The notes under the pieces: generated by a model | The model's database searches: none | The model's input: only the letters and a program-made list of their open reading frames with translations | Told to the model about the DNA's origin: nothing | Translations under genes and position numbers: made by a program | Part shown: one piece after another, positions 9,378-18,851 of the stretch | How positions within the stretch are numbered: the first letter of the stretch is position 1 | Layout: every line of letters begins with the position of its first letter | Assembly (NCBI GenBank): GCA_036843405.1 | Contig: DAITSJ010000009.1 | Span: forward strand, 1-64,000 | Source of the DNA: DGNJ01 sp002388905 | GTDB lineage: Bacteria > Pseudomonadota > Gammaproteobacteria > Pseudomonadales > Porticoccaceae | DNA: 64,000 nucleotides | Reading direction: 5' to 3'

Positions 9378-12064
9378 TGTTCAACCTCCTCCCGGGAATC
9401 GTCCTCGCCCAGGTATGCGGCCCTGACCTGGCTATCGGCGCTGATGGACGCCGGGTCGCCCTCGGCGAGCTTGTTGCCGAAGTCCAGTACGACAATGTGG
9501 TCACAGACCTTCATTACCAGGTCCATATCGTGTTCCACGAGAAGAACCGCCATGCCCCAGGTGTCCGCCAGGGCCCGGATCAACTCCCTGAGCTCGCCGG
9601 TCTCCTCCGGGTCGAGGCCGGCGGCGGGCTCGTCCAGCAGCAGCACCGACGGGTTGGCCGCCACGGCCCGGGCGATACCCAGCAGGCGACGTTGGCCGAA
9701 ACTCAGTTCGTCCGGCTTGCGGTGCAACTCGGAACCGAGCCCGAAGACCTCGATGGCCCGTGCGGCGGAGGGAGGGAAAGGTACGGCCGGCGGGCTGACC
9801 AGGTCGCGCAGGTAGGCGCTGTGGTGGCGAGGGTCACAGGCTACCCGGATATTGTCGCCGACGGTGAGGTCGGAAAACAGTTCCAGGTTCTGGAAGGTCC
9901 GGCTCAGGCCCAGTCGCGCCCGCTGTGCCGGCGTGGCGGTGGCCAGTGGCCGGTCGCCGAGGCGGATCTCGCCGGCACTGGGCCGGGCGAACCCGGTGAT
10001 CGTATCGATAAGTGTGGTCTTGCCGGCGCCGTTGGGGCCGATCAGGCCCGTGACCCGGCCCGGCGGAACCTCGAAACCGACCTCGTTGAGGGCCACCACG
10101 CCGCCGAAACGCACAGTGACGCCCTCCACCCCGAGCGTTTGCGGCGGGCAGGGCATCACCTCGCCGTCGTTGGCCGACGGGACAGGGCTGTCTTTCCTGC
10201 CCGCCAGGCGACCGCCGGTCAGGTGTCGGCATCGACGGGCTATTTCCTCGGCGAGGCCGTCTGGATGGGCCAGGACGATAACAATGGCGCCGATGCCGAT
10301 CACCATGCCCTGCCATTCATTGAGTTCGATAAGACGGGTCAGGAGTTCGTTCATGACCCCGCCAAACGACATCAGGCCACCAATAACGGCGCCACCGATA
10401 AACCCAATGCCGCCGAGAAAGGCCATCAGCACTGCGGGCACGGATTCGAAGTTGGAGTAGCCCACGTCGAAACGGACGTTGGGAAAACGGAAGGCATCGA
10501 GCACCCCGGCGGCCGCCGCGATGCCGGCGGCCAAAGCAAACGCGTACAGTTTGGCTCCGGTGACACTGATTCCGAGGGCGGCGGCGGCGCGCTCGTTGGA
10601 GCGCGTTGCCAGCAGGCGTCGACCCACGGTGCCGCGACGGAGGTTGATCACCATCAGCGCGCACAGGACAAAGAGCACCAGGGTGGCCAGTGCATAACGT
10701 TCCGGGTGTGCGATGGAATCCAGGCTGAGGCCGAACAGTGCCGGCGGGTCGATGGTGGTGCCCTCGAAGCCGCCGGTGAGGTCCTTGTTCTTGAACACCA
10801 GGCTGTCCAGGGCGAAGCCCAGGCCGAGGGTGACGATGGCGAGATTGATGCCCCGGGTGCGCAGGGCGGGCAGGGCGAAAAGCAGGCCCACGGGCACGGT
10901 GAACAGGACCCCGATGAGAAAAGCCACAGGGAAGGAAATGCCGTACAGGTCGGCGAGCCTTGCCGACACAAAGGCGCCCATGCCCACGAAGGCATACTGG
11001 CCCAGGGAGACCTGGCCGGTGAAGCCGGTCAGCAACACGATGGAGAGAATGATGGTGGCGGCGATCAGGGAGCCGGCAATGGCGTTGACGAAGTCTGTCG
11101 AGGTGGTATAGATCAGCACGACGGTGGCCAGCGTGGCCACCAGCCCCACCAGCCCCGGCGGGGAAGTGCCCCGCGCCGCCGGCAGCTTGTCCGTGAGGTA
11201 CCCGCGCAGGGGCAGGGCGTGGCCCCGGAACACCAGCACCGCAATGATGATCAGCAGGGGGATGGTCTCCGGCCAGCCGGTGCCGGCCCCTGAATAGCTG
11301 ATCAATGACTGGGCGATACCGATAATCAGGCCGCCGGCCAGGGTCAGTGGGAAGGAGGTGAAGTTGCCCACCAGGGCCGTGGCCAGCATGGGAATGATAA
11401 GCAGCACGAAGATCACCGGCATCAGCCCGGTAAGGGGCACAAAAAGGATGCCGGCGAGCCCCGCCATGGCGCTGCCCAGTGTCCAGTTAAGCTGGGAAAT
11501 CCGGTTCGGTGAAATACCAACGGCCGCCGCCGAGCGGGGACTTTCGGTGACGGCGGTGGTCTGCCGGCCGAATTCGGTGAGATTGTACATGGCCCAGAGC
11601 AGGAAGGTGGCGACGATGGCCACGGCACAGAGGATCAACCGGTCGGCGCCGATGGCGGTCTCGCCCCAGAGAGTCAACTGCTGGCTGGGCAGGTATTGCT
11701 CGACGAAACGCAGCCCGGAACCATAACGGAGGATGACCGTGGATTCGACAATGGCGAGCACGCCCAGGGTGACCACCATCCGTGCCAGGGGTGACGACGA
11801 GCTGATTCGCCGCATGATGGCATAGTCCATCAGGAAACCGATAAGCGCGGAAACCGCGATACCGATAGCGCCGGCGATGATTAGAGGCAACTGGTAATCA
11901 TGGTGCAGCTCCACAAAGACGCCGGCGGAGAGCAGGGCCATGGCGCCGTGGGCAAAATTGATGGTACCCGAGCCGCGGTAGATGAGTACGAGCCCCTGTG
12001 CCGCCAGCACGTAGATAGCACCGGCACCGAGTCCCAGTAACGCAAATCTGAGAATATCTTCCAT
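9374..12064 (-). CDS. Fused LivH-LivM-LivG ABC importer subunit
   Basis: 896 residues in one uninterrupted frame. Seen in order: a LivH-like permease (about 1-290, with IYRGSGTINFAHGAMALLS), a LivM-like permease (about 300-590, with LTGFTGQVSLGQYAFVGMGA), a short polar linker, and a LivG-like ATPase (about 640-896) with Walker A GPNGAGKTT near 675, signature LSFGQRRLLGIARA and Walker B VLLLDEPAAGLDP. Normally these are three separate genes. The fusion fixes the permease:ATPase stoichiometry; LivF remains separate. It is the first gene of the importer unit, 228 bp after the luciferase-like gene. The fusion is directly visible; the transported compound is not known. Confidence 0.88.
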   Translation of the reverse strand: MEDILRFALLGLGAGAIYVLAAQGLVLIYRGSGTINFAHGAMALLSAGVFVELHHDYQLPLIIAGAIGIAVSALIGFLMDYAIMRRISSSSPLARMVVTLGVLAIVESTVILRYGSGLRFVEQYLPSQQLTLWGETAIGADRLILCAVAIVATFLLWAMYNLTEFGRQTTAVTESPRSAAAVGISPNRISQLNWTLGSAMAGLAGILFVPLTGLMPVIFVLLIIPMLATALVGNFTSFPLTLAGGLIIGIAQSLISYSGAGTGWPETIPLLIIIAVLVFRGHALPLRGYLTDKLPAARGTSPPGLVGLVATLATVVLIYTTSTDFVNAIAGSLIAATIILSIVLLTGFTGQVSLGQYAFVGMGAFVSARLADLYGISFPVAFLIGVLFTVPVGLLFALPALRTRGINLAIVTLGLGFALDSLVFKNKDLTGGFEGTTIDPPALFGLSLDSIAHPERYALATLVLFVLCALMVINLRRGTVGRRLLATRSNERAAAALGISVTGAKLYAFALAAGIAAAAGVLDAFRFPNVRFDVGYSNFESVPAVLMAFLGGIGFIGGAVIGGLMSFGGVMNELLTRLIELNEWQGMVIGIGAIVIVLAHPDGLAEEIARRCRHLTGGRLAGRKDSPVPSANDGEVMPCPPQTLGVEGVTVRFGGVVALNEVGFEVPPGRVTGLIGPNGAGKTTLIDTITGFARPSAGEIRLGDRPLATATPAQRARLGLSRTFQNLELFSDLTVGDNIRVACDPRHHSAYLRDLVSPPAVPFPPSAARAIEVFGLGSELHRKPDELSFGQRRLLGIARAVAANPSVLLLDEPAAGLDPEETGELRELIRALADTWGMAVLLVEHDMDLVMKVCDHIVVLDFGNKLAEGDPASISADSQVRAAYLGEDDSREEVEQ

Positions 12065-12292
12065 TGTCAGTCCTGCCAGAATTCTTGGTATTTTGCCTGA
12101 CCTGTCGGAGTCGCTAACCTGTCACGGGAGGGGCGGCCAGTCAACCGGAATTCCATAGCCGGATGCTTTTTGTCGGCGCTATCGACCTGCTCCATAATTT
12201 CCTGAAAGAAGCACCGTCCCCCGTTCATTGCTAAAAACGAATCCCCCCCGGGCGACCGATACCCGGTGCATTGGATTCGAGCCGGCGGTGGC

Positions 12293-13300
12293 TCAGGGTT
12301 TATTGAAGAGCCGGGCCAGGGCGCGCATATTGCCCTGGCGATCGGCGTGGCCGGGCATATTGGTGATAAAAGCGGTGACGCCCAGGTTTCTCAGGCCGTC
12401 CAGAACGGCTTGAACTTCCTCTTCAGTACCCATGATGGTATCGGCAGCGGCAAGGAACTCCTTCAGTGCCGGGTCGAGTGCGTCGAGCATGCGGGCGTTC
12501 TTGCCGCCGGCCACCACGTGCTCGGTGGGGTCGTAACGGCGCTGCAGTTCCGCCAGCGCCGGCTTGAGGTGCTCCGGCACCCGGGCGAGCATTTCCGGCG
12601 TGCGGATGGCCATGCCGTTGACCACGATGAACGCCTTGAGGTCCTCAATGGCCTGCTCCCGGGTGGGGCGGATCGAGCAGAACGCGGTGACCAGGATTTC
12701 CAGGTCGTCCGGGTTGCGACCCGCCACCCGGGCGCCCTCGCGGACCGCCTCGATCTTGCGGGCGGTCTGGTCCAGGTCCATGTTGGCGAACATGATGACT
12801 CCATCGCTTTTTTCGCCGGCCAGTTTGAGGGCCCTGGGGCCAAAGGCGGAGTAATAGATGGGTGTTTCCGGTGCCGGGTGCTGCAGGGGCGCAATCTTTC
12901 TGCCTTCATACCGGGCGGGTTTGCCGTCCAGCAGGTCCCGCAGGGCATTCCAGTATTCGCGGATCTCTGTCTGCCGGGCCGGCTTCATGCCGGCGGCCAT
13001 GACATTGCTGCCGCCGGTGGCCAGGCCCATGGCGATGCGCCCGCCGCTCAGGGACTGCAGGGTGGCCAGCGAGCTGGCGGCAATGAGGGGGTGGCGCAGG
13101 AAGGGGGAGGTGACCCAGGGGATGATGGTGGCACTGTCGCACTCCAGGGCCGCCAGGGTCATGGAAATATAAAGTTCCCGCCAGCCCGCGGGCGAGTCGC
13201 CGATGCCGATGATGTCGTAACCCAGTTCATGGGACAGGCGCAGTTCGTCCCGGAAGGTGTCGGGGCTCTCACCCCAGAGGTGGCATACGCCGAGTTTCAT
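12293..13300 (-). CDS. Luciferase-like (LLM) flavin/F420 oxidoreductase
   Basis: 335 residues from the ATG at 13300, chosen over 13330 because GGGGGAAACAACC precedes it and the conserved domain begins at MKLGV. Seen: a TIM-barrel LLM pattern with ELGYDIIGIGDSP, TSPFLRHPLIAASSLATLQSLSGGRIAMGLATGGS and PIYYSAFGPRALKLAGEKSDGVIMFA (family pattern, not one motif). Such enzymes bind FMN or F420 and carry out oxygenations or hydride transfers; which cofactor is used cannot be read here. It is 108 bp after an SDR on the same strand and upstream of the importer, so the three form one likely transcription unit. Confidence 0.82.
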   Translation of the reverse strand: MKLGVCHLWGESPDTFRDELRLSHELGYDIIGIGDSPAGWRELYISMTLAALECDSATIIPWVTSPFLRHPLIAASSLATLQSLSGGRIAMGLATGGSNVMAAGMKPARQTEIREYWNALRDLLDGKPARYEGRKIAPLQHPAPETPIYYSAFGPRALKLAGEKSDGVIMFANMDLDQTARKIEAVREGARVAGRNPDDLEILVTAFCSIRPTREQAIEDLKAFIVVNGMAIRTPEMLARVPEHLKPALAELQRRYDPTEHVVAGGKNARMLDALDPALKEFLAAADTIMGTEEEVQAVLDGLRNLGVTAFITNMPGHADRQGNMRALARLFNKP

Positions 13301-13408
13301 GGTTGTTTCCCCCTTTTTCTTGTCTAACAAAAGCCGAAGTTCCGCCGTCGGAGATTATCTGCCCGGCGCAGCGCCTGTGCGGGAAGGCTCCGGCCGTTTC
13401 CTGCCTTA

Positions 13409-14191
13409 TCAGGCGATGGTGCCGACACGTCCGCCCTCGACGAAAACCGTACTGCCGGTGGTGTAACTCGACCCTTTGCCGGCCAGCAGAATGGCGGCAC
13501 CAACGGCTTCGTCGGCGGCTCCGAAACGTTTGATGGCGTTGCGTTCGGCGAGCCCCAGGCCCCGGTGGATTTCCGCTTCCTGGCCATCGGGACTCATGGA
13601 ACCAACACAGAGGCAGTTGACCCGGGTATGGGGAGCAAGGGCCTTGGCAAGGGAACGCACCACAAACAGCAGCGCCGCCTTGCTGGTACCATAGGCAATG
13701 GCTGGCGGCAGGGGCGTGAAGCCGCCGCAGCTTTCCACGGAAATGATGCTGCCTTCGCCATGTTCCTGCATGTCCGCCGTGGTCAGTTCGGCCAGGCGCC
13801 AGGTGGCCAGCACGTTGACATCCATGGCTTCTTTCCAGACCTCGTCGGTATTGTCCCAGATGCCCCCGCCGTCCTTGCCGTAGACAACGCCGGCGGCGGC
13901 ATTATTGAAGACAATATGGATCGGGCCGAAATTGTCATGGGCGGTTTTGACGAGCTTTTCCAGGTCTTCCCGCCTGCCGGCATCCACGGACACCGGGACG
14001 GCACGACCCCCGTCTTTGGCATTGATCTCCCCGGCGATGCGCTCGAGCCGGTCCATGGAGCGGGCCGAAATGACTACGTTGGCCCCCAGTTCGGCGTAGG
14101 CCTTGGCGACGTGTTCGCCGACGCCGGGGCCGACACCGGTAAGGATTGCGGTCCGACCATCGAGGCGGAAGCGGTCAAGTACAGAAGCCAT
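13409..14191 (-). CDS. SDR family oxidoreductase
   Basis: 260-residue classical short-chain dehydrogenase. Seen: cofactor motif TGVGPGVG near residue 18, NNAA near 91 and the catalytic pair in SVESCGGFTPLPP followed by YGTSK. These enzymes interconvert alcohols and ketones with NAD(P). It is divergent from the TetR gene at 14542 and first in the minus-strand unit leading to the luciferase-like gene and the importer, so TetR control is likely. Substrate unknown. Confidence 0.85.
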   Translation of the reverse strand: MASVLDRFRLDGRTAILTGVGPGVGEHVAKAYAELGANVVISARSMDRLERIAGEINAKDGGRAVPVSVDAGRREDLEKLVKTAHDNFGPIHIVFNNAAAGVVYGKDGGGIWDNTDEVWKEAMDVNVLATWRLAELTTADMQEHGEGSIISVESCGGFTPLPPAIAYGTSKAALLFVVRSLAKALAPHTRVNCLCVGSMSPDGQEAEIHRGLGLAERNAIKRFGAADEAVGAAILLAGKGSSYTTGSTVFVEGGRVGTIA

Positions 14192-14541
14192 AATTTCTCC
14201 TCATTATCCAATTTATCGATCGTTTCGCTGGCCGATTATTGCACAGCGAGCGCGGGTATTGCTGTCCACATATTCCACACCGCTGACACTTGATCCAGGT
14301 GGAAGCGTTGAGACCGGGCGCCGTCGCGGCAATTCTGCAAAAGGCACACTAGGATCCATGCTCCCGGAAAAGGGGATAAAGGGTGCCGATTTACGGGGTT
14401 GTCACTTGTTGACCGAGCTGTACGGTCAATGGTGTGTGCTGTCAATCCGCAGCTCTTCGCCGAGCCTCGCCTGTCGCTTGACGGTCAAATGATGGGCTTA
14501 TAGGATCAGCGGCTGTTTTGGGCAAGGGTCCCGGAAAATTC
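14192..14541. promoter_or_regulatory. Divergent SDR/TetR regulatory region
   Basis: 350 bp without a gene. It carries two related inverted repeats close to the TetR start: TTGACCG-N7-CGGTCAA at 14409-14429 and the perfect 11-bp palindrome TTGACGGTCAA at 14478-14488. Both share the half-site TTGAC. Position and symmetry fit operators for the TetR protein encoded at 14542, which would repress itself and probably the SDR. I saw no small ORF worth calling. Confidence 0.5.
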
Positions 14542-15162
14542 ATGGAGCAAACTCAGGCCGTGAGTCAGAAAGAGGAACGGCGTCGGCGCATACTGGCTAT
14601 TGCCCTGGATGCCTTTCTGGAGAACGGTTACAGCCGTACCTCCATGGCTACCATCGCAGCCCGCGTTGGTGGTTCCAAGGGAACCCTCTATAACACCGTA
14701 AAAAACAAGGAAGAGCTGTTCATTGCCTGCATTCGGGCTTTTGTCGAAACCCATTCGCAAACGCTTTTCGGCGCCATCGAACAGGGCGGTAAGCCACGGG
14801 ATGTGCTCACCACCTTCTGCCGGCTCTTTCTCAACGCCATCATGTCTGAAACCGATCTTGCCCTGAATCGTCTCGTGATTGCCGAGGTGGACAAAATTCC
14901 GGCCATCGGGAAAGCCTTTTTTGCCAATGGTCCGGAGTTCGGGGCACGGCATCTGTCAGCCTATCTCGAGGAGGCAATGAAATCCGGTGACCTGCGCAAG
15001 GACGACCCGGTAAAGGCGGCGAAAGTTTTGTTCGGTTTATGCCAGTCAGGTGTTTACCAGGAGGTGCTGTTCAATGTTTCATCGCCGCCCGCCCAAAAAA
15101 AAATCGCCGGGGAGGCGAGACATGCGGTGGCCGTATTCATGGCCTATTATGGAAATGCCTGA
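14542..15162 (+). CDS. TetR-family transcriptional regulator
   Basis: 206 residues from the ATG at 14542; an upstream TTG at 14518 would add eight residues and is less likely. Seen: a typical TetR N-terminal helix-turn-helix (RRRRILAIALDAFLENGYSR, then TSMATIAARVGGSKGTLYN and YFxxKEEL-like NTVKNKEELF; the usual YxYF core is YNTV here). The C-terminal half resembles the AefR-like TetR C-terminal domain. It diverges from an SDR gene and has two TTGAC-type palindromes upstream, consistent with autoregulation. Ligand unknown, probably a pathway intermediate. Confidence 0.88.
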   Translation: MEQTQAVSQKEERRRRILAIALDAFLENGYSRTSMATIAARVGGSKGTLYNTVKNKEELFIACIRAFVETHSQTLFGAIEQGGKPRDVLTTFCRLFLNAIMSETDLALNRLVIAEVDKIPAIGKAFFANGPEFGARHLSAYLEEAMKSGDLRKDDPVKAAKVLFGLCQSGVYQEVLFNVSSPPAQKKIAGEARHAVAVFMAYYGNA

Positions 15163-15406
15163 CCGGGAAACACACCGGGATATCCCACACTGGCATCGCT
15201 GTGGCTTTGTGGCGCCTATATCGTAACCTGTCGCTTTTTGCCAAGTGAAAACGCTTTTCCCCGGATGTGCCGCCCTTTAGACTGAATCTGATGCAGTGAA
15301 TAGCCGCGGCCGGTATTTCTTTATCTTGCGGCGACGCTGTGCCAGCCCGGTACGACGGGTTTATTCTCCCGGGCCGGGTATCGACATAGGAGAAGGAAAA
15401 CAGAGC

Positions 15407-16666
15407 ATGAGTGACGACACGATTATCGATATCCGGGATCTGCACGATCCGCAATTGACGGAACTTCAGAAGACCGTACTCGAGCAGGCCGGGGCCCACC
15501 CGGTGGCGTTTACCGAGGAAGCGGTACTGGAAGCGGCAAAGGCCGAAACAGGTCTTTCGGACTTCGGCGATGAGGATTTCCGGGAGCGCCTGCGGGTCTG
15601 GCTGCGGGCCATCGACGAGGATGAGGGCGCATCGGCGGTTACCCGCATCAATTTGTTCCAGATGACGGTGCGTTATGCCGCCACGCGTCTGCGCCTGGAA
15701 GACCTGATCAAGCGGCATCCGGAAATACTCGATATTGAAATAGACCGCCCCATCATTGTGGCCGGCCTGCCCCGTTCCGGCACCACCCACCTGCTCAATC
15801 TAATCAGCGCCGACAGCCGGCTGCGATCGCTGCCCTGGTGGGAGGCGATTGCGCCCGTTCCGGCGCCGGAGGACGAGGTGGCTCCCGGCGAGACCGATCC
15901 CCGGTGGACCCGGGCGGCGGAAGGCTGGCAGCAACAGGATGCGGTCCTGCCCTATATGAAGGCCATGCACGAATTTTCCCCGGATCACGTCAGCGAGGAT
16001 ATCGAGTTGCAGGCCATCGATTTCTCGTCCTACCTGATCGAGTGGCTGGCCATGGTGCCCCGTTGGCGGGATTATTACCTGAGTCACGACCAGAGCGGCA
16101 CTTATGCCTATCTCAAAAAAGCGCTCCAGGCACTTACCTGGCTCAAGGGACCCAACCGCTGGGTGCTCAAGTGTCCGCAGCATATGGAGCAGCTTCCTGT
16201 GCTCTACAAGACCTTTCCCGATGCCACCTTCGTGATCACTCACCGGGACCCGGTGGCGTCGATCCAGTCGGCCATTACCATGTCCTGCTATGCCGCCCGC
16301 ATACTGCGCAAAAGCGTCAATGCCGACGAGCAGGCGGAATACTGGATTGATCGCTATGAGCGCCTGCTGCAACGCTGCGTCCGGGATCGGGACCTGCTGC
16401 CCGAAAGCCAGACCCTCGACGTCTATTTTCACGAATTGATGAGCGACACCGACACCGTTTTGCGGGAAATCTACCGGAAAGCGGAACTCCCTCTCACCGA
16501 TGACGCCCTGGCGGAACTGCACGACTTTCTCGACAGCCATCCCCGGGGAAAACATGGGCGCGTCGTCTATGACCTGCGCCGCGACTTTGGTCTCGAACCG
16601 GCGGATGTGCGCAAACGATTCGATTTCTATTTTGAAAAATTTCCGGTACGGGAAGAAGTCAAATAA
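15407..16666 (+). CDS. Sulfotransferase-fold protein
   Basis: 419 residues from the ATG at 15407, which has AGGAGAAGG upstream; the open frame extends further 5' without a good ribosome site. Seen: the 5'-phosphosulfate loop AGLPRSGTTHL near residue 120 and the 3'-phosphate motif THRDPVASIQSAITM, both hallmarks of PAPS-dependent sulfotransferases (Sulfotransf_3 type). Known members transfer sulfate to hydroxyls of lipids or steroids; many bacterial ones near catabolic genes have no known function. It stands alone between the TetR gene and a short monooxygenase. A second family member is at 29279. Confidence 0.82.
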   Translation: MSDDTIIDIRDLHDPQLTELQKTVLEQAGAHPVAFTEEAVLEAAKAETGLSDFGDEDFRERLRVWLRAIDEDEGASAVTRINLFQMTVRYAATRLRLEDLIKRHPEILDIEIDRPIIVAGLPRSGTTHLLNLISADSRLRSLPWWEAIAPVPAPEDEVAPGETDPRWTRAAEGWQQQDAVLPYMKAMHEFSPDHVSEDIELQAIDFSSYLIEWLAMVPRWRDYYLSHDQSGTYAYLKKALQALTWLKGPNRWVLKCPQHMEQLPVLYKTFPDATFVITHRDPVASIQSAITMSCYAARILRKSVNADEQAEYWIDRYERLLQRCVRDRDLLPESQTLDVYFHELMSDTDTVLREIYRKAELPLTDDALAELHDFLDSHPRGKHGRVVYDLRRDFGLEPADVRKRFDFYFEKFPVREEVK

Positions 16667-16791
16667 CCAAAGCGCCCGTCTGCCGCCCTTCGCCCAAGAC
16701 GATGACCGCGGCAGTCGGCCTGCCAGCCAGGTGCGCAAAAGCCGCTGCGGCCAGCTTGGCGAGAGAGAGTAGCAGGTCGGTATGAGAGGGC

Positions 16792-17097
16792 TCAGCGCCC
16801 GATTTTATAGGGCTCGAGAGGACCGCTGCGGGGCACCGAGGACAGAACGGTACCCAGTTGCGGCATTTGCGCAATAAAGTTGCGGAACCCTTCGCCACGA
16901 AAATGGTTCTGCAGGTCCGCTTCCGTTTCCCAGAGCTCGATCAGGTAAAAGCGCAGGGGGTCGTCCAGGTCGGCGGTAAAGCGGTAGGTCACGCAGCCGG
17001 GCTCGGCCCGGGAAGCGGCCATGGTTGCCCGCAGCAGTGCCAGAAAATCCTCCTTTTGGGCTTCCGTGGTTTCCAGTTCGACTTCGATCAGTATCAT
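16792..17097 (-). CDS. Antibiotic-biosynthesis-monooxygenase (ABM) domain protein
   Basis: 101 residues from the ATG at 17097, preceded by GGGGA. Seen: a single ABM domain pattern, MILIEVELETTEAQ at the start, EPGCVTYRF in the middle and FYLIELWETEADLQNH near 60-75. These small ferredoxin-like proteins dimerise and may oxidise quinols or polyketide-like rings without a metal. A strong terminator separates it from the HsaA-like gene upstream, so it must have its own promoter. Function in the pathway is not clear. Confidence 0.8.
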   Translation of the reverse strand: MILIEVELETTEAQKEDFLALLRATMAASRAEPGCVTYRFTADLDDPLRFYLIELWETEADLQNHFRGEGFRNFIAQMPQLGTVLSSVPRSGPLEPYKIGR

Positions 17098-17152
17098 AAT
17101 TTCCCCAAATAGACCGAAAAGCCAAGGCATTTGCCGTTTATACCGGGCAAAA

Positions 17153-17185
17153 AAAACCCGGATTTCATAGTGAAATCCGGGTTTT
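17153..17185 (-). terminator. Intrinsic terminator after the HsaA-like gene
   Basis: Perfect 15-bp inverted repeat (AAAACCCGGATTTCA and its complement) with a 3-base loop, followed on the minus strand by a T run. It lies 10 bp after the stop of the gene at 17196. Confidence 0.85.
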
Positions 17186-17195
17186 CGGTGTTGCC

Positions 17196-18443
17196 TTAGT
17201 AGGCGCCGGGGGGCGAGATGTTCTCCACTTCCAGGCGGTCCCTGGAGTAGATTTCATAGCCCACGTAGGGGATGTTGGTGACGTGGCGCAGGCCCACATG
17301 GACATCGCGCCAGTAGCGCTGGATGGGCTTGTCCAGGGAGAAGGACGAGGAGCCGGCCAGGAACATCAGGCGTTCGATGGCGCTGTGGATCAGGTCGGTC
17401 ACCTGGGAGCATTGCCCCTTGTGTTGGCCTGCTTCAAGCGTGGTGAATTTTTTGCGCTCGAGCCCCAGTTCTTCCACCTGGCGGCAGGCATCGAGCATCA
17501 GTTTCTTGGCGCTGTCGATCTCCGACGCAGCCTTGCCCAGGTTGTACATGTAGTTGCCGGAGTCCGTGCGCTTGGTAATGGTGGTGGTAACGATCGGCTT
17601 CTTGGGTGCGTCTTCTTCCACCAGTTCGAGCATGTATTCGGCCGCGCCCACCAGCTGGGCCAGGCCGGTGGAGCGTACCATCGGAACGACCGGTATGTAG
17701 TCGGAGGGGGCGCCTACATGCTTCTTGCCCTCGTAGTGGTCGCCGAACGGCCGCTCGGCGGTGACCACCATTCTTTCGTCGGGGACGAAGACGTCCTTGG
17801 CGACGATGGTGTCGGAACCCGTGCCCTGCATGCCGGTCACGAACCAGGTGTCCTTGATGGTGCCTTCCTCGATGGGGAAGTAGGCCATATTGATGCCGGC
17901 GGTGACGGGCTTGCCGCTTTCCTCGTCGGTGATGACGCAGCCGGACTGTACCCAGTTACCTTGCCGGGAACCGGAACAGTAGGGCCAGGCCCCGTTGACG
18001 ATATAGCCGCCGTCAACCTTCTCGGCCTTTCCGGGCGGGTTGTAAGCGCCACAGATCAGGACCTGTTTGTCCGGGTCGCTGGAAAACATGCTTTCCTGAA
18101 GCTCGTCGGTACCCAGGGTCGCCACCCAGGTCTGGCCGTTGAGGATTTGTACAACCCAGGAGATGGACGGGTCGCCCTTGGCGATTTCCATCTGCACCCG
18201 CGCGAAGCCGGTGGGCGAAATGCCCAGGCCGCCCCAGCGGGTGGGCTGGAGCATGCGGAAAATATTGTGTTCGTCGAGGGCATCCACCACTTCCTGCATG
18301 GGAGAGCGTTGTTTTTCCCCCATGGGTGCGTTTTTTTGCAGCAGTGGCCGCAGTTCCCGCACGATTTCGATCAGCCTGTCGACTTTTTCGTCACCGGGAA
18401 AGCCGGTGTTTTGTGTGCTGTTCATAGTCATTGCCTTTGTCAT
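17196..18443 (-). CDS. HsaA-like flavin monooxygenase (acyl-CoA dehydrogenase fold)
   Basis: 415 residues. Seen: acyl-CoA dehydrogenase architecture with the FAD-contact region ILNGQTWVATLGTDEL and VNGAWPYCSGS, and the C-terminal helical segment ending RYWRDVHVGLRHVTNIPYVGYEIYSRDRL. This C-terminal form (AcylCoA_DH_2) is typical of group D flavin hydroxylases such as HsaA, which hydroxylates the phenolic ring of 3-HSA in steroid degradation with FMNH2 supplied by a reductase. No flavin reductase is nearby. A true dehydrogenase cannot be excluded because the catalytic Glu of classical enzymes is not obvious. Start codons MTKA, MTMN and MNST are all close; the first is used. Confidence 0.75.
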   Translation of the reverse strand: MTKAMTMNSTQNTGFPGDEKVDRLIEIVRELRPLLQKNAPMGEKQRSPMQEVVDALDEHNIFRMLQPTRWGGLGISPTGFARVQMEIAKGDPSISWVVQILNGQTWVATLGTDELQESMFSSDPDKQVLICGAYNPPGKAEKVDGGYIVNGAWPYCSGSRQGNWVQSGCVITDEESGKPVTAGINMAYFPIEEGTIKDTWFVTGMQGTGSDTIVAKDVFVPDERMVVTAERPFGDHYEGKKHVGAPSDYIPVVPMVRSTGLAQLVGAAEYMLELVEEDAPKKPIVTTTITKRTDSGNYMYNLGKAASEIDSAKKLMLDACRQVEELGLERKKFTTLEAGQHKGQCSQVTDLIHSAIERLMFLAGSSSFSLDKPIQRYWRDVHVGLRHVTNIPYVGYEIYSRDRLEVENISPPGAY

Positions 18444-18851
18444 GCTGGAGTTACCTTTGCTGTACCGATTGTGGGGGTTATGGTGCTCTACAAAGCGGGA
18501 CGACGGAAAATTCCAGGCGGTGCCTTAACCGAAAGCTTATACCAGAGGCTCTAAGGAATCCATGTCGTTGCGCGTGTTGCCGGCAGCCAACAATGCTTTC
18601 CAGTTTCTTCGCCTGTCACAATAGAAATGTGAATGAGAGCGATTGTACATTTTAGACATTTTCAGTGCAATATTCCCAGTCACCGAGTGAAGCGTCATCG
18701 GATCATTAAGTCGGCCTCCGGCGCGAGAAATTCGGCGGATGACGGGAGGGGGCTGGCCCGGACGCACATGGCGACGCGTAGCCGGAGGGTGTATTGGTCA
18801 AAAAAAGCCCGGCGGGTGCCGGGCTTAATCGTATGCTACGCGGAGTCTTGA
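18444..18851. promoter_or_regulatory. Promoter region of the HsaA-like gene
   Basis: 408 bp between two minus-strand genes. It holds the terminator of the TonB receptor (18805-18826) and the promoter of the HsaA-like gene. Around 18644-18661 there is a tandem ACATTTT repeat with GTACAT; a similar arrangement (GTTCAT then GACATTTT) occurs at about 21459-21476 upstream of the TonB receptor. No ORF worth calling. Confidence 0.35.
18805..18826 (-). terminator. Intrinsic terminator after TonB receptor 1
   Basis: AAGCCCGGC, 4-base loop, GCCGGGCTT, followed on the minus strand by six T. It lies about 25 bp past the receptor stop at 18852. Confidence 0.85.

Noticed and set aside
9377..11293. 638-codon plus-strand frame opposite the ABC fusion
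   Set aside because: Composition (Gly, Gln, His, Arg rich) is typical of antisense frames; the minus strand has intact transporter motifs.
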